From contig JAQBUH010000021.1 of NCBI GenBank assembly GCA_027624075.1, positions 1 through 39,674 of the forward strand: a stretch of DNA of 39,674 nucleotides. The letters are read 5' to 3'. The position numbers and the translations under genes were made by a program. The notes below the pieces were generated by a model that saw only the letters and a program-made list of their open reading frames with translations, ran no database searches and had not been told where the DNA came from. Shown piece by piece: positions 23,832-32,019 of this stretch (position 1 is its first letter; the number at the start of each line of letters is the position of its first letter). This DNA is from Chloroflexota bacterium. GTDB lineage: Bacteria; Chloroflexota; Dehalococcoidia; Lucifugimonadales; Lucifugimonadaceae.

Positions 23832-26254
23832 GCTCCACCGTCTTCAGGACTGTGGCCCGTGTCTCGACCATTCTTTCCCGAGTCAGCGCCTGCGCCTGAA
23901 CGTTCCAGCTTCGCAAAGCCCAGCATAAGCCGCTTCACGCCGTTTCCAGAGAAGGCGACCGTCGCCTCCACATCGCCTGGCACCGCCTTGACGCTTACGA
24001 CCACGCCTTCACCGAAGTGGGAGTGGCGGACGCGGTCGCCGGCCGAGAACTCAAGCCCCGGCTGAGACGCCGAGCGCGCAGCGGGGACGGCTGCCGCCCT
24101 CCTGGACCACTGAGGGTCTGCGCGCGTCTCGGTCTGGCTCGCCCGGCTGCGCACCGTCTGAGCTTTCACGAGCGGCTCCGGCAACTCCATGAGAAAGCGG
24201 GAAGGCATGCTTGGCGAAAGACTGCCGCGGAACCGTCGCTGGAACGTGTGCATCATGTATAGCCACCGTTTGGCGCGGGTCATGCCAACGTAGCAAAGCC
24301 GCCTCTCCTCCTCCATCTGCACCGGGTCCTCTGTCGACCTCGAGTGCGGCAGCAACCCTTCCTCCATGCCGACCATGAAGACCGCCTCATATTCCAGCCC
24401 CTTCGCCTGGTGGAGCGTAATCAGCGTAATGGCGTCCTGTCCCTCTTCGCGCGCCTCCTGCCGGAGCGGGTTGCCTGTGCGGACGGCGTCTACATCTGAC
24501 ACCAGCGCAACGTTCTCCAGGAACTCCGAAAGCTGCTCGCGCGGCTCACCGCCGGAGTACTGTTCGGCGGAACCGCGTAGCTCCCGCAGGTTCTCCATCC
24601 GCTCCTCGCCGGTCTCCTTGTCTTCCTGCAGCATGCGGACATATCCGGACCGCTCCATTGCGAGGTCGATCAGCTCTTGCGGCTGGAGGACAAGGCTCTG
24701 CTCGATCAGCCGTGCGACAAGGTCGGCGAACATGGAGACGGAGTTGGCCGCCCGCGTCGAAAGCTGGACATTGAGCGGATTGTTCTCGTCCCGCACGGAA
24801 AGAACAGCGTCCAGCAACGGCGCCTGGTTCGCCGCTGCGATCCTCCGCAGTTCGGCAACGGTGCGGTCAGAGATGCCGCGGGTTGGGGTGTTGATGACGC
24901 GTTCGAGCGCAGCGTCGTCCGCAGGGTTGGAGACGAGGCGCAGGAACGAGAGGATGTCTTTCACCTCTCTGCGTTCATAGAACTTGACTCCGCCAACGAG
25001 CCTGTAAGGCAGGCCGGCGCGGTTGCAGGCGACCTCAAGCGATCTGGACTGGGCGTTGATCCGGTACATGACCGCGATCTGGTCCCTTGTGATGTTGTGC
25101 TGCTTGACGAGGCGGTCGACCTCGTTGATAACCGCCCGCGCCTCGCCCTCCTCGTCATAGGTCTCTGCGACAACAACGCGGTCGCCGCGCGGGTTTTCGG
25201 TCCAGAGATTCTTCTCCATACGGCCTTCGTTATTGGCGATGACCGCGTCCGCCGCCTCGAGGATCACCTGCGTGGAGCGATAGCTCTGGTCGAGCGTGAC
25301 GATCTTCGCCTCCGGAAATGTGGCCCGGAAGTCGGTCAGGTTGGTCGGGTCTGCGTGACGCCACGAGTAGATCGACTGGTCAGGGTCGCCGACGACGCAG
25401 ATGTTCCTGTGCTTTACCGCCAGCAGGCGGGCGATGTTGAACTGGAGCGGGTTGGTGTCCTGGAACTCGTCTACAAGGATGTGCTCGTAGCGCTGCTGAT
25501 ACTTGAGCAGGATTTCTGGCTGGCCTTCGAGCAGCTGCAACGACTTGAGCAGCAGGTCATCGAAGTCTGCCGAGTTGGCGCGGGAGAGCGCCTCCTGGTA
25601 CTTCTCGTAGACGCGGCCTGCGATCTCCTCGCGATAGGTCTCTGCGGTCTTCAGAAACTCGGCTGGCATCACCATCTTGTTTTTCGATGAGGAGATGATG
25701 GCCCGCAGCTGCCCGACAGGGAACTGCTTCGGGTCGATATCCATCTCCTGCAGGATGCGGCGGATGACGCGGGACTGGTCGTCGTCGTCGTAGATGGTGA
25801 AGCCGGGCTTGAGGCCGACGTACTCGCCGTCGTACCGCAGCATGAGCGCGCAGAAGCTGTGGAAGGTGAAGACTCGTAGCTGGTCTGCTGCCGATGGGAC
25901 GAGCCGCTGGCAGCGTTCCCTGAGTTCACGAGCGGCTTTGTTCGTAAAGGTGACGGCGAGGATGCGGTACGGGGGCACGCCGCACGCGCCGGTGAGATAG
26001 GCGAGCCTGTGGGCCATGACGCGGGTCTTGCCGCTACCGGGTCCGGCGACGATGAGGAGCGGTCCATCGACGTATGACGCGGCCTCTTTCTGGCGGTCTG
26101 AAAGGCCCGCGAGAAGGGTGTCTGCGAAGCTGGACGCCGGTTTGCGTGAAAGACCGGGCCGGGGTTCGGAGCCGGTTTCGCCAGATGCAGGGGCGTCAGA
26201 TGAAGCAGACAGGGACGCGCCGGAGTCGCCGGTAGTCTCAGGAGATGAGGTCAT
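23828..26254 (-). CDS. pcrA: ATP-dependent DNA helicase, UvrD/PcrA family
   Basis: An 808-aa superfamily 1A 3'-5' DNA helicase for repair and replication restart. Motif I is AGPGSGKT at 70-77; Ia FTNKAARELRERC; II VDEFQDTN at 261-267; III GDPDQSIYSWR at 289-299; V TLHQAKGLEYEAVF; VI YVGMTRAKRW. A C-terminal Tudor-like module (GDRVRHSHFGEGVVVSV), as in PcrA for RNA polymerase contact, follows a variable linker. The first 45 residues are low-complexity Ser/Gly/Pro and probably disordered. ATG 26254 has no clear ribosome site; a later start is possible. The length fits PcrA/UvrD (720-800). Confidence 0.95.
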   Translation of the reverse strand: MTSSPETTGDSGASLSASSDAPASGETGSEPRPGLSRKPASSFADTLLAGLSDRQKEAASYVDGPLLIVAGPGSGKTRVMAHRLAYLTGACGVPPYRILAVTFTNKAARELRERCQRLVPSAADQLRVFTFHSFCALMLRYDGEYVGLKPGFTIYDDDDQSRVIRRILQEMDIDPKQFPVGQLRAIISSSKNKMVMPAEFLKTAETYREEIAGRVYEKYQEALSRANSADFDDLLLKSLQLLEGQPEILLKYQQRYEHILVDEFQDTNPLQFNIARLLAVKHRNICVVGDPDQSIYSWRHADPTNLTDFRATFPEAKIVTLDQSYRSTQVILEAADAVIANNEGRMEKNLWTENPRGDRVVVAETYDEEGEARAVINEVDRLVKQHNITRDQIAVMYRINAQSRSLEVACNRAGLPYRLVGGVKFYERREVKDILSFLRLVSNPADDAALERVINTPTRGISDRTVAELRRIAAANQAPLLDAVLSVRDENNPLNVQLSTRAANSVSMFADLVARLIEQSLVLQPQELIDLAMERSGYVRMLQEDKETGEERMENLRELRGSAEQYSGGEPREQLSEFLENVALVSDVDAVRTGNPLRQEAREEGQDAITLITLHQAKGLEYEAVFMVGMEEGLLPHSRSTEDPVQMEEERRLCYVGMTRAKRWLYMMHTFQRRFRGSLSPSMPSRFLMELPEPLVKAQTVRSRASQTETRADPQWSRRAAAVPAARSASQPGLEFSAGDRVRHSHFGEGVVVSVKAVPGDVEATVAFSGNGVKRLMLGFAKLERSGAGADSGKNGRDTGHSPEDGGA

Positions 26255-26510
26255 GCGTCAATGCTAACAATGACAGGCCGCAGCGCGGCCTCCGCTGGCA
26301 AGGATTGTTGAGAAGTTCAGGCGGAAACGAGCCGAATTGTCTTTGCGAGGGCCAGAGGCCAGAATGCTCTGAGGCCGTCGAGGGCGGCAATCTCACCGGC
26401 CGCGACCCTTCACGTTGCGATGGTTTGCCATCGAGATTCCCACGTCGCTCCGCTCCCCAGAACAGGTGGTGAATGACAACTCAGGCTGACCCGCTACCCA
26501 GTCAGGCTGG

Positions 26511-27315
26511 TCACGCTGGTTTTCGAGCCGTGACCTCGATCCAGGCGACGTGGGTGTGGGAGAGAGGGTCTTTGCTGTTCTCGACCAGGGCGGCTGAGAG
26601 CTGTTCCAGCTCGTGGCGCGTCGAGACTCCAAGCCGCTCCACAGATTCTACGAACGCGTCTGTCAGGATCCGGCCAGCGTAGTCCGTATTTCTGGGGTCA
26701 CGGTTTTCATACGAGGCGGTCTGGCGAATCTCTTCGAGCCCGCGCTCGGCCAACAGTGGCGCCTGTCTGATACCGAAATCCGGGATGCCACCACGTGAAA
26801 TCCAAACAGCGACATAGATTTCTTTCAATCGCCGTAAGGCGTCCGTCTCCGGTCCGACAATGCTTCCCGGCAGGTACCCTCCCCGCATGCCGATCACGCC
26901 ACCGGATTTGAGGACGCGAGGCATCTCGTCGATAGCACGCTCCCGCTCAGGGACGTGCTCGAGCATGGCTGAAGAGAACACGGCGTCGAACTCTCCGTCA
27001 CGGAACTGAAGATCTGTTGAGTCGCCGACCTTAAATTCGACGTTGGAGACCTGCTGCTCCGCGGCTGAGGCACTTGCCCTTTCAACTTCGCCTGCACCGA
27101 AATCTACTCCTACCACTCTTCCGGGATTCAAATACCTCGCAAGCCCGAGTGTGATGGTTCCGGGGCCGCAACCGACATCGAGCAGGCTCATGCCGGGCCG
27201 TAGCAGGGGTAGAAAGAACGCCGCCTCACGCTCCGCAGTCCTGCGCCATCGTCTGGGACGCCGAGGTGTAGCCATGGACGTAGTTCTGCGAGCCGCCACT
27301 TTCTGCCGTGCTCAT
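26511..27315 (-). pseudogene. SAM-dependent methyltransferase with N-terminal frameshift
   Basis: A class I SAM methyltransferase: LLDVGCGPGTITLGLA is motif I, VVGVDFGAGEVERA motif II, and VFSSAMLEHVPE motif IV. The main frame covers 26511 to about 27240 and has no proper start. The true start is ATG 27315, with an excellent AAAGGAGA site 6 nt upstream and 2 nt after the stop of the upstream paralogue. That frame reads MSTAESGGSQNYVHGYTSAS then QTMAQ, which matches the paralogue's YTHGHHHSVV start, and hits TGA at about 27229-27231. A one-base indel (+1, or -2) near GCGCAGGAC (about 27238) separates the two. Either a decayed gene or a sequence error. Confidence 0.75.
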
Positions 27316-27316
27316 G

Positions 27317-28129
27317 TCAATCTCCTTTTGTGCCGATCACCTCGACGTGAGTGAAGGTGAAGAAGGCGCCTGGCGCTGTGATCCATTCACGCCACGCGGC
27401 GGAGATGGTTTCCAGTTCTTCCCGCGTTGCGATGCGGTATTCGACTGCCGCGGTTGCGATGCCGGATTCGAGGATGCGGTCGGCCCACTGGTTGCCCCAC
27501 CACTCGAGTCCCGCTTCATCCGCGAAGGACCACGTTGAGGTGGTGACTTCCAGGTTGGTGAAACCGGCGTCAACGAACCAGCTCTTCAGGTAACGGCCAG
27601 CGTTCGCGTTGCCCCCGTTCCGCCTCGAGACCTTGAAGTAGACATCGAAAAAGCGGCGCAGCGCAGGCGTTTTCGGGTATATGGCGGCGGTTCCCCAGTC
27701 AACCTCTCTCACGGCGCAAATGCCTCCCGGTTTGAGGACCCGTTTCGCCTCAACAAGAGCCGCCACGGGGTCGGTTAGGTGATGCAGCACCTGGTGGGCG
27801 TATGCGACGTCGAACTCTGCGTCAGGGAAGCCGGTTTCGTAGATGGAGCGCGTGTCGAATGTGACGTTGCGTGCGCCAGATTTTTCGGCGTTGGCGCGGG
27901 CCTGCGTGATGACCTCTTCCGAGAAGTCGATTCCGGCTACTGAGCCGCCTGGAGCGACAGCTTCCCCGAGATCGACCGTGATGGTGCCGGGGCCGCAGCC
28001 GAAGTCGAGCAACCGCATCGGTGAGTGAAGATGTGGAAGCAGGAAGGCGGCGGATTCGCTGGCCCTGCGCGCGGAGTGTGCGGTTACGACTGAGTGGTGG
28101 TGGCCGTGTGTGTACTGGTCTGTGGTCAT
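27317..28129 (-). CDS. SAM-dependent methyltransferase
   Basis: A 270-aa class I methyltransferase. It starts MTTDQYTHGHHHSVVTAHSA, then the SAM-binding LLDFGCGPGTITVDLG and VAGIDFSEEVI, then HQVLHHLTDP and RVLKPGGICAV. The fold and pattern resemble UbiE/Coq5-like and small-molecule methyltransferases; the acceptor is unknown. The downstream neighbour is a paralogue sharing the same opening and SAM motif, so the pair reflects a tandem duplication. Its TGA stop lies 2 nt before the neighbour's ATG. Confidence 0.88.
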   Translation of the reverse strand: MTTDQYTHGHHHSVVTAHSARRASESAAFLLPHLHSPMRLLDFGCGPGTITVDLGEAVAPGGSVAGIDFSEEVITQARANAEKSGARNVTFDTRSIYETGFPDAEFDVAYAHQVLHHLTDPVAALVEAKRVLKPGGICAVREVDWGTAAIYPKTPALRRFFDVYFKVSRRNGGNANAGRYLKSWFVDAGFTNLEVTTSTWSFADEAGLEWWGNQWADRILESGIATAAVEYRIATREELETISAAWREWITAPGAFFTFTHVEVIGTKGD

Positions 28130-28468
28130 GCGAGGTCTCTTTGCGGGATTTGAAGGTGAACAGTCATTGTAGCCGCGGTAGCTGCAGACCCGGGCACATA
28201 CGGACGATTTGAGTTCCAGGGCAGGAAGCGGAGTGTGGGTGGCTCATGCCATCCTAAACTGTTGGCCAAAGACCGGTCTGAGCGCCGCTTGCCGTGGCGG
28301 CCGCGTGTGCCGCCAACCCGCCGACGGTCACGATTCAGCACCACCGAGTGGTCCATAAGGACCGGGCTCTCTCTGGCTACTGTCGGGGCGTCGACCGCAA
28401 ACAGGCTCTTCTTGACCGGTAGGCGACCCTTCGACAGGCCCAGGACGCAGTCCAGGATGGCGCGCCAG
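28130..28468 (-). other. Intergenic region, nothing recognised
   Basis: A 339-nt gap between the P-loop/DRTGG gene and the methyltransferase. Frames here look non-coding. It probably carries the methyltransferase promoter; I cannot place it. Confidence 0.4.
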
Positions 28469-29461
28469 CTACCGCGTAACGGGTTGGGACAGAGCCGCTT
28501 CCAGCGCATCCAGATCCAGGCGCTCGTCTGCAAGCTCCCTGATGCGGGCCAGCTTCTCCGGGTGATCGAAACGGACCTTAGCCTGCAGGCCCTCCAGCCG
28601 GGCCGTCGTCTCTTCCGTCGAGCCGTCCGTCAGCACCATCGGCACGCCGCGCTGCGTCGCCTCGTAGATCACATACTCGACCGGCCGTGCGCCCTTCGTC
28701 AGCACCATCGCCCGCACCGTGTCTGTCTGCAGCGCGGCGAGCTGGATGTCAGGCCTATCGCCCCTGACAACAACTCCAACATTCTCCTGTGATCCGAAGT
28801 AGAACGGCCCCCAGTCGAGCACCAGGCCGCCGATGAGGAAGTTGTCTATGAGGCGGTCAGCCTCTTGTTCATTGAGGATGATCTCTGCGGACAGGTGCTC
28901 GGCGACGAGCCGGAGCGTTGGCGCCAGCAGGCGGCGGTCTTCGGGCAGCCAGCCGAGGACGCGGATGTTGGCCAGCTCAAGGTCAGGGATGATGCGGGTT
29001 TCGACGTCATGTGTCCGGTAGCGGGGTACCGAATTGATGATCACGCCAGCAAGACGGCTGCCGTAGGAGTTTGCGGACGGCAGAATGTCGTCTGCTGTCT
29101 GCGCCACCAGCAGGACGAGGCCGTCTGTCTCTTCGGCAAGCGCAAGGTTGGCCGCGTGATCGCCGGTCTTGCCCTCGATGACGACGATCTTGGTCTGACC
29201 TGCCGGGCTGGCCAGACTTGCCAGCTCCTTGACGCGGCTGGCAACGGTGGCCGGCGAGTCCGTTGCGACGCCGAGTGGCCGGTTTGCCGCGGTGTCACCG
29301 AGCGTTGCGCGGAGGTCTGTGTCTGGCGTGCCTCCCGATGTGGCCCAGGCGGAGGCGACGGCGACTGTCCGCTCCTCTGACGCCAGATGGTCTGCGACGG
29401 CTGCGGTGAGCGCGGTCTTGCCTGCGCCGGGAGATGTTGCTGCGACGATGAGTGTCGGCAT
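28469..29461 (-). CDS. P-loop (AAA_26/BioD-like) protein with DRTGG domain
   Basis: A 330-aa protein. The N-terminal half is a dethiobiotin-synthetase-like P-loop NTPase (SPGAGKT at 10-16, with DGLVLLVAQ and LAGVIINSVPRYR later). The C-terminal half is a DRTGG domain (about 215-320, with AMVLTKGARP and GVPMVLTDGSTEET). This is the arrangement of the N-terminal part of long phosphate acetyltransferases (Pta), here without the catalytic PTA domain. Stand-alone versions have been considered regulatory or nucleotide-sensing, but no defined role is known to me. ATG 29461 is where family similarity begins; a longer frame upstream gives low-complexity residues. Confidence 0.82.
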   Translation of the reverse strand: MPTLIVAATSPGAGKTALTAAVADHLASEERTVAVASAWATSGGTPDTDLRATLGDTAANRPLGVATDSPATVASRVKELASLASPAGQTKIVVIEGKTGDHAANLALAEETDGLVLLVAQTADDILPSANSYGSRLAGVIINSVPRYRTHDVETRIIPDLELANIRVLGWLPEDRRLLAPTLRLVAEHLSAEIILNEQEADRLIDNFLIGGLVLDWGPFYFGSQENVGVVVRGDRPDIQLAALQTDTVRAMVLTKGARPVEYVIYEATQRGVPMVLTDGSTEETTARLEGLQAKVRFDHPEKLARIRELADERLDLDALEAALSQPVTR

Positions 29462-29579
29462 TGTGGGTGTGGCGTCTTCCTGAGTGGCGTGCAGACGTGC
29501 AGGCTTGGATAGCGTCCGGAGCGTCCGGGAAGCGGGTCCGGGCTGCGAAATTATAGCAGCCGGGCTGTCCGGTCTCGCA

Positions 29580-29830
29580 GGGTGCGACCTGGCGCTGACC
29601 CGGTGGGGGCGGCGCGCGGCGCGGCAGGCAGGGTTCCGCAAGGGCGAACTGTGAGGCGGGCTGCAGGGACGGCCGACGGCTGGCAAGGCGGGAGGCGAGG
29701 TGGAAGGCGACCGGGTGAGAGCGAGGTGAGAGGCAAGGCGAAAGACGAGCGGGACCGACCATGCGGGAGACGAGGCGAGGTCGTTCGTGTAAGGCGAGGT
29801 AAGAGCGGCGGAGACGCTCCACGAGTTTTC
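29580..29830 (+). other. Strongly purine-biased intergenic stretch
   Basis: About 250 nt of the 539-nt gap before tRNA-Phe are dominated by G and A on the plus strand. AGGCGAGGT recurs at 29693, 29773 and 29792, and a related AGCGAGGT at 29720. No frame has protein-like composition. The rest of the gap is unremarkable apart from possible promoter elements near 29906-29934 (TTGCCT, 17 nt, TACGAT). Confidence 0.5.
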
Positions 29831-30000
29831 GATATGAGTGGATTGCCGGACTGGCCCGGTCGGCGATTAGCCGCTGGGACAGGCACGGTGGACGGTTTTC
29901 CCGGCTTGCCTGCCCGCGCCGCAGATAATACGATGGTCTACTGCCCTGCCGAACACACCGGACCAGCCGCCGCGAGCGGCGATTCCCGCATCCGGCCGGC

Positions 30001-30076
30001 GCCGAGGTAGCTCAGTTGGTAGAGCAATGGACTGAAAATCCATGTGTCGCCGGTTCAAGTCCGGCCCTCGGCACCA
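30001..30076 (+). tRNA. tRNA-Phe (GAA)
   Basis: A complete 76-nt cloverleaf with encoded CCA. The acceptor stem is GCCGAGG / CCTCGGC with discriminator A. The D-arm is GCTCAGTTGGTAGAGC; the anticodon stem is ATGGA / TCCAT with loop CTGAAAA (anticodon GAA); the T-arm is GCCGG TTCAAGT CCGGC. Confidence 0.97.
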
Positions 30077-30168
30077 TTTCAAATCAGCCTGTTTCAAAGA
30101 TTTATCCCCGGCTGCCCGGTATCCGTCGTAATTACTACTGGTTACGAACGGACCGCGTTTGGCGTCGG

Positions 30169-30305
30169 GCCAGGCGACGACGCGGTTATCTTGACAGAAG
30201 AGTGATCGCTCAAGCAGGGCCCTGCCAGGCAACGATGCGGTCATCTTGACCAGAGAGTGGCCGCTCAAGCAGGGTCCGGGCAGGCGACGATGCGGTTATC
30301 TTGAA
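30169..30305 (+). repeat. 55-bp tandem direct repeat, about 2.5 copies
   Basis: Two full imperfect copies (30169-30223 and 30224-30278) and a partial third (30279-30305), each opening G(C/G)CAGGCRACGAYGCGG and containing ATCTTGA and GCTCAAGCAGGG. CTTGA and TCAAG inside each unit form a small inverted repeat. The period is not a multiple of three, so it does not encode a peptide repeat. It lies between tRNA-Phe and the selenoprotein gene. Confidence 0.85.
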
Positions 30306-30395
30306 TAGTGTGGCTGACTGCAATGCACGTCTCGCGGTCATGCTGGTTTCACCGCAAAACCCATCCATCCTTTCGAACCGGGAACAAGGGACAAC

Positions 30396-31061
30396 GTGCC
30401 GCAGACACAAAACAGGTATTTACTGATCGCCCTGTTGATCTCGATGGCGTCGCTGGCCGCTTGCGGAGGGAGCGAGGCGGCAGATCCGGCCTCACCCCGG
30501 TCTACCGTCGGCTCTGCCGCAACCTCGCCAACCCCAACGTTGGCTCTAGCCCTGGCTTCAACACCGGCGCCAACGGAGTCGCCGCAGTCCCAGCCTCTGA
30601 ACCAACTGATCAGCGTCGCACCCGACTTCACGCTGCCGAGCGCCAACGGCCCGGATGTCACGCTCTCTGAACTCTCCGCAGATCAGCCGGTGGTCCTGGT
30701 GTTCTACCGGGCATTCTGGTGAACATTCTGTCGCAGGCAGCTAGTTGAGCTGCAGAAGCGATACGGCGACATCGTGGCCGCTGGCGCCACGGTGGTGGCG
30801 GTGAGCACGGACAACCTGAGTGGGGCTGAGACGGCTGTGGCTCTCTTCGGCGCAGATTTCCCGATCCTCTACACATCCCGCGATTCGGCCGTCCCGGAGT
30901 CGTATGGCGTGTTCAACCTGTTCGGAGACGGACTGGCTTCGGCGTCCATTTTCCTGGTCACGGAGGGGAACGAGATCGCCTGGCGGAGTATCGGCAGAGA
31001 CTACACGCACCAGGTCGATCCAGGCGACATCATCAAGCAGTTGGGGATGCTTGGGGCATAG
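30396..31061 (+). CDS. Selenocysteine-containing redoxin lipoprotein (TGA at codon 109 read as Sec)
   Basis: Read through one TGA, this is a 221-residue thioredoxin-fold protein of the AhpC/TSA (peroxiredoxin-like) family. Residues 1-23 are a lipoprotein signal with lipobox LAAC (Cys23), followed by a Ser/Thr/Pro-rich linker to about 72. The redoxin domain begins APDFTLPSANG. The active site VVLVFYRAFW-U-TFCRRQL places the TGA (30720-30722) at the first Cys of the family's WCPxC-type motif, leaving Cys112 as partner. The frame then continues with typical redoxin sequence (GATVVAVSTDNLSGAE, FPILYTSRDSAVPESYGV) to TAG. A SECIS-like hairpin lies just after the TGA. GTG start, with AAGGGA upstream. 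Likely an extracytoplasmic peroxidase or disulfide reductase. The alternative is a nonsense pseudogene. Confidence 0.82.
30731..30761 (+). promoter_or_regulatory. Candidate bacterial SECIS element
   Basis: A hairpin inside the coding sequence, 8 nt after the in-frame TGA. Lower stem TCGC/GCGA (30731-30734 with 30758-30761); internal loop AG / AGAA; perfect 6-bp upper stem GCAGCT/AGCTGC (30737-30742 with 30748-30753); 5-nt apical loop AGTTG (30743-30747). The loop starts 20 nt after the TGA and has G and U at its second and third positions, as expected for SelB-binding bacterial SECIS hairpins. Confidence 0.75.
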
Positions 31062-31344
31062 GCGGCAGAAAGCGAACCGGTTGCCAGGTGATCTCTGAGG
31101 CCTGTGTGTCGACGCGGTGAGGCGCCACGGGTCCGTCGCTCCGGGGCGCACAGCCCGAATGACGTCAGACGTTATTGGGAACCGGCGGTTTCCAGCCTTG
31201 CCTCATGTCTCCTGACGGCACGAAAGCGTGGCGAGCCTCACATGTTCCTTCGTGGTTCCGGGCAAGTGTCACGGATTATTCACCCACAGCCGGTATCGTA
31301 CGTCCTGGTTGATCGCACGATTTTCTCTGGAAGGTGGCGCCGCC

Positions 31345-31935
31345 ATGCCGTTCCCAATTCTTGCCGGAGTGTTCTTCTTCTCCTCATGGCTGGCGATGGT
31401 CTTCTGGGGCATGGTCTCGCCCGACATAGGCGTGCCGACTATTGGCTACCCGAAGGCGATGCTTGTCACAATCGGGCTGTGGCTCGTCGTGTTTCCTCTT
31501 GTCAGCCGCTCCGGAGGCGGGTCAGGCGGCCCAAAGTTCGGTATGAAGCGGTCGTCTGGCCAACCCCGGAAACAGGCGTGGGGCGCCGCCGGAGAGGACG
31601 CGATCGACATCTCGTCTTCATTCACAGGCACTGCGCGGCGGATCACCTCACAGAGTTTCGAGGGCGGTAACGTCTCAGCGTCGTTCGCAGGCGTTCAGCT
31701 TGACCTCAGAAAGGCCATGCTATCGGACGAGGGCGCGGTGCTGAACGTAAAAACCTTCCTGGGCGGCGTCGACCTGACCGTCCCTGATGAATGGGATGTC
31801 GAGTTCGACGTGTCGGCATTCATGGGAGCGGTCAGCGACGAACGGTCCACGCCGGGGGCGCGGAGAGCGGGGGCACAGCGGCTGAAACTTACGGGGTCCG
31901 TATTCCTCGGCGGGATCGTCGTAAAAAGTGGCTGA
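31345..31935 (+). CDS. Membrane protein with LiaF-like C-terminal domain
   Basis: A 196-aa protein. Two N-terminal transmembrane helices (about 4-24 and 36-54) are followed by a Gly/Ser linker. From about residue 88 comes a beta-repeat domain (VSASFAGVQLDLRKAML, VKTFLGGVDLTVPDEWDVEF, GSVFLGGIVVK) typical of the cell-wall-active antibiotic response protein LiaF and related DUF2154-type domains. In Firmicutes LiaF inhibits the LiaRS envelope-stress system; no such kinase or regulator is adjacent here. ATG 31345 has GGAAGGTGG upstream; a longer in-frame start at 31228 gives unrelated residues. Confidence 0.83.
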   Translation: MPFPILAGVFFFSSWLAMVFWGMVSPDIGVPTIGYPKAMLVTIGLWLVVFPLVSRSGGGSGGPKFGMKRSSGQPRKQAWGAAGEDAIDISSSFTGTARRITSQSFEGGNVSASFAGVQLDLRKAMLSDEGAVLNVKTFLGGVDLTVPDEWDVEFDVSAFMGAVSDERSTPGARRAGAQRLKLTGSVFLGGIVVKSG

Positions 31936-32019
31936 ACAGAGATCGACTACCTGATGCTCTTCAAGGTTCGGCTTGTCCCTGTTGGCCCGCTCGCCCCATC
32001 CGCCAGGTTCCGATAGGCT

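Noticed and set aside
24677-25690. Long plus-strand frame of 337 codons
   Set aside because: Antisense shadow of the PcrA/UvrD gene, whose motifs are unmistakable on the minus strand.
27229-27315. TGA at the end of the short methyltransferase N-terminal frame as a second Sec codon
   Set aside because: The frame after this TGA is not methyltransferase-like; coding continues in a different frame, so an indel explains it.
30169-30305. CRISPR array
   Set aside because: Repeats are contiguous with no spacers between them, only 2.5 copies, and no cas genes are present.
30001-30305. tRNA-Phe as an attachment site for an integrated element
   Set aside because: No integrase gene and no duplicated tRNA 3' end were seen downstream in the window.
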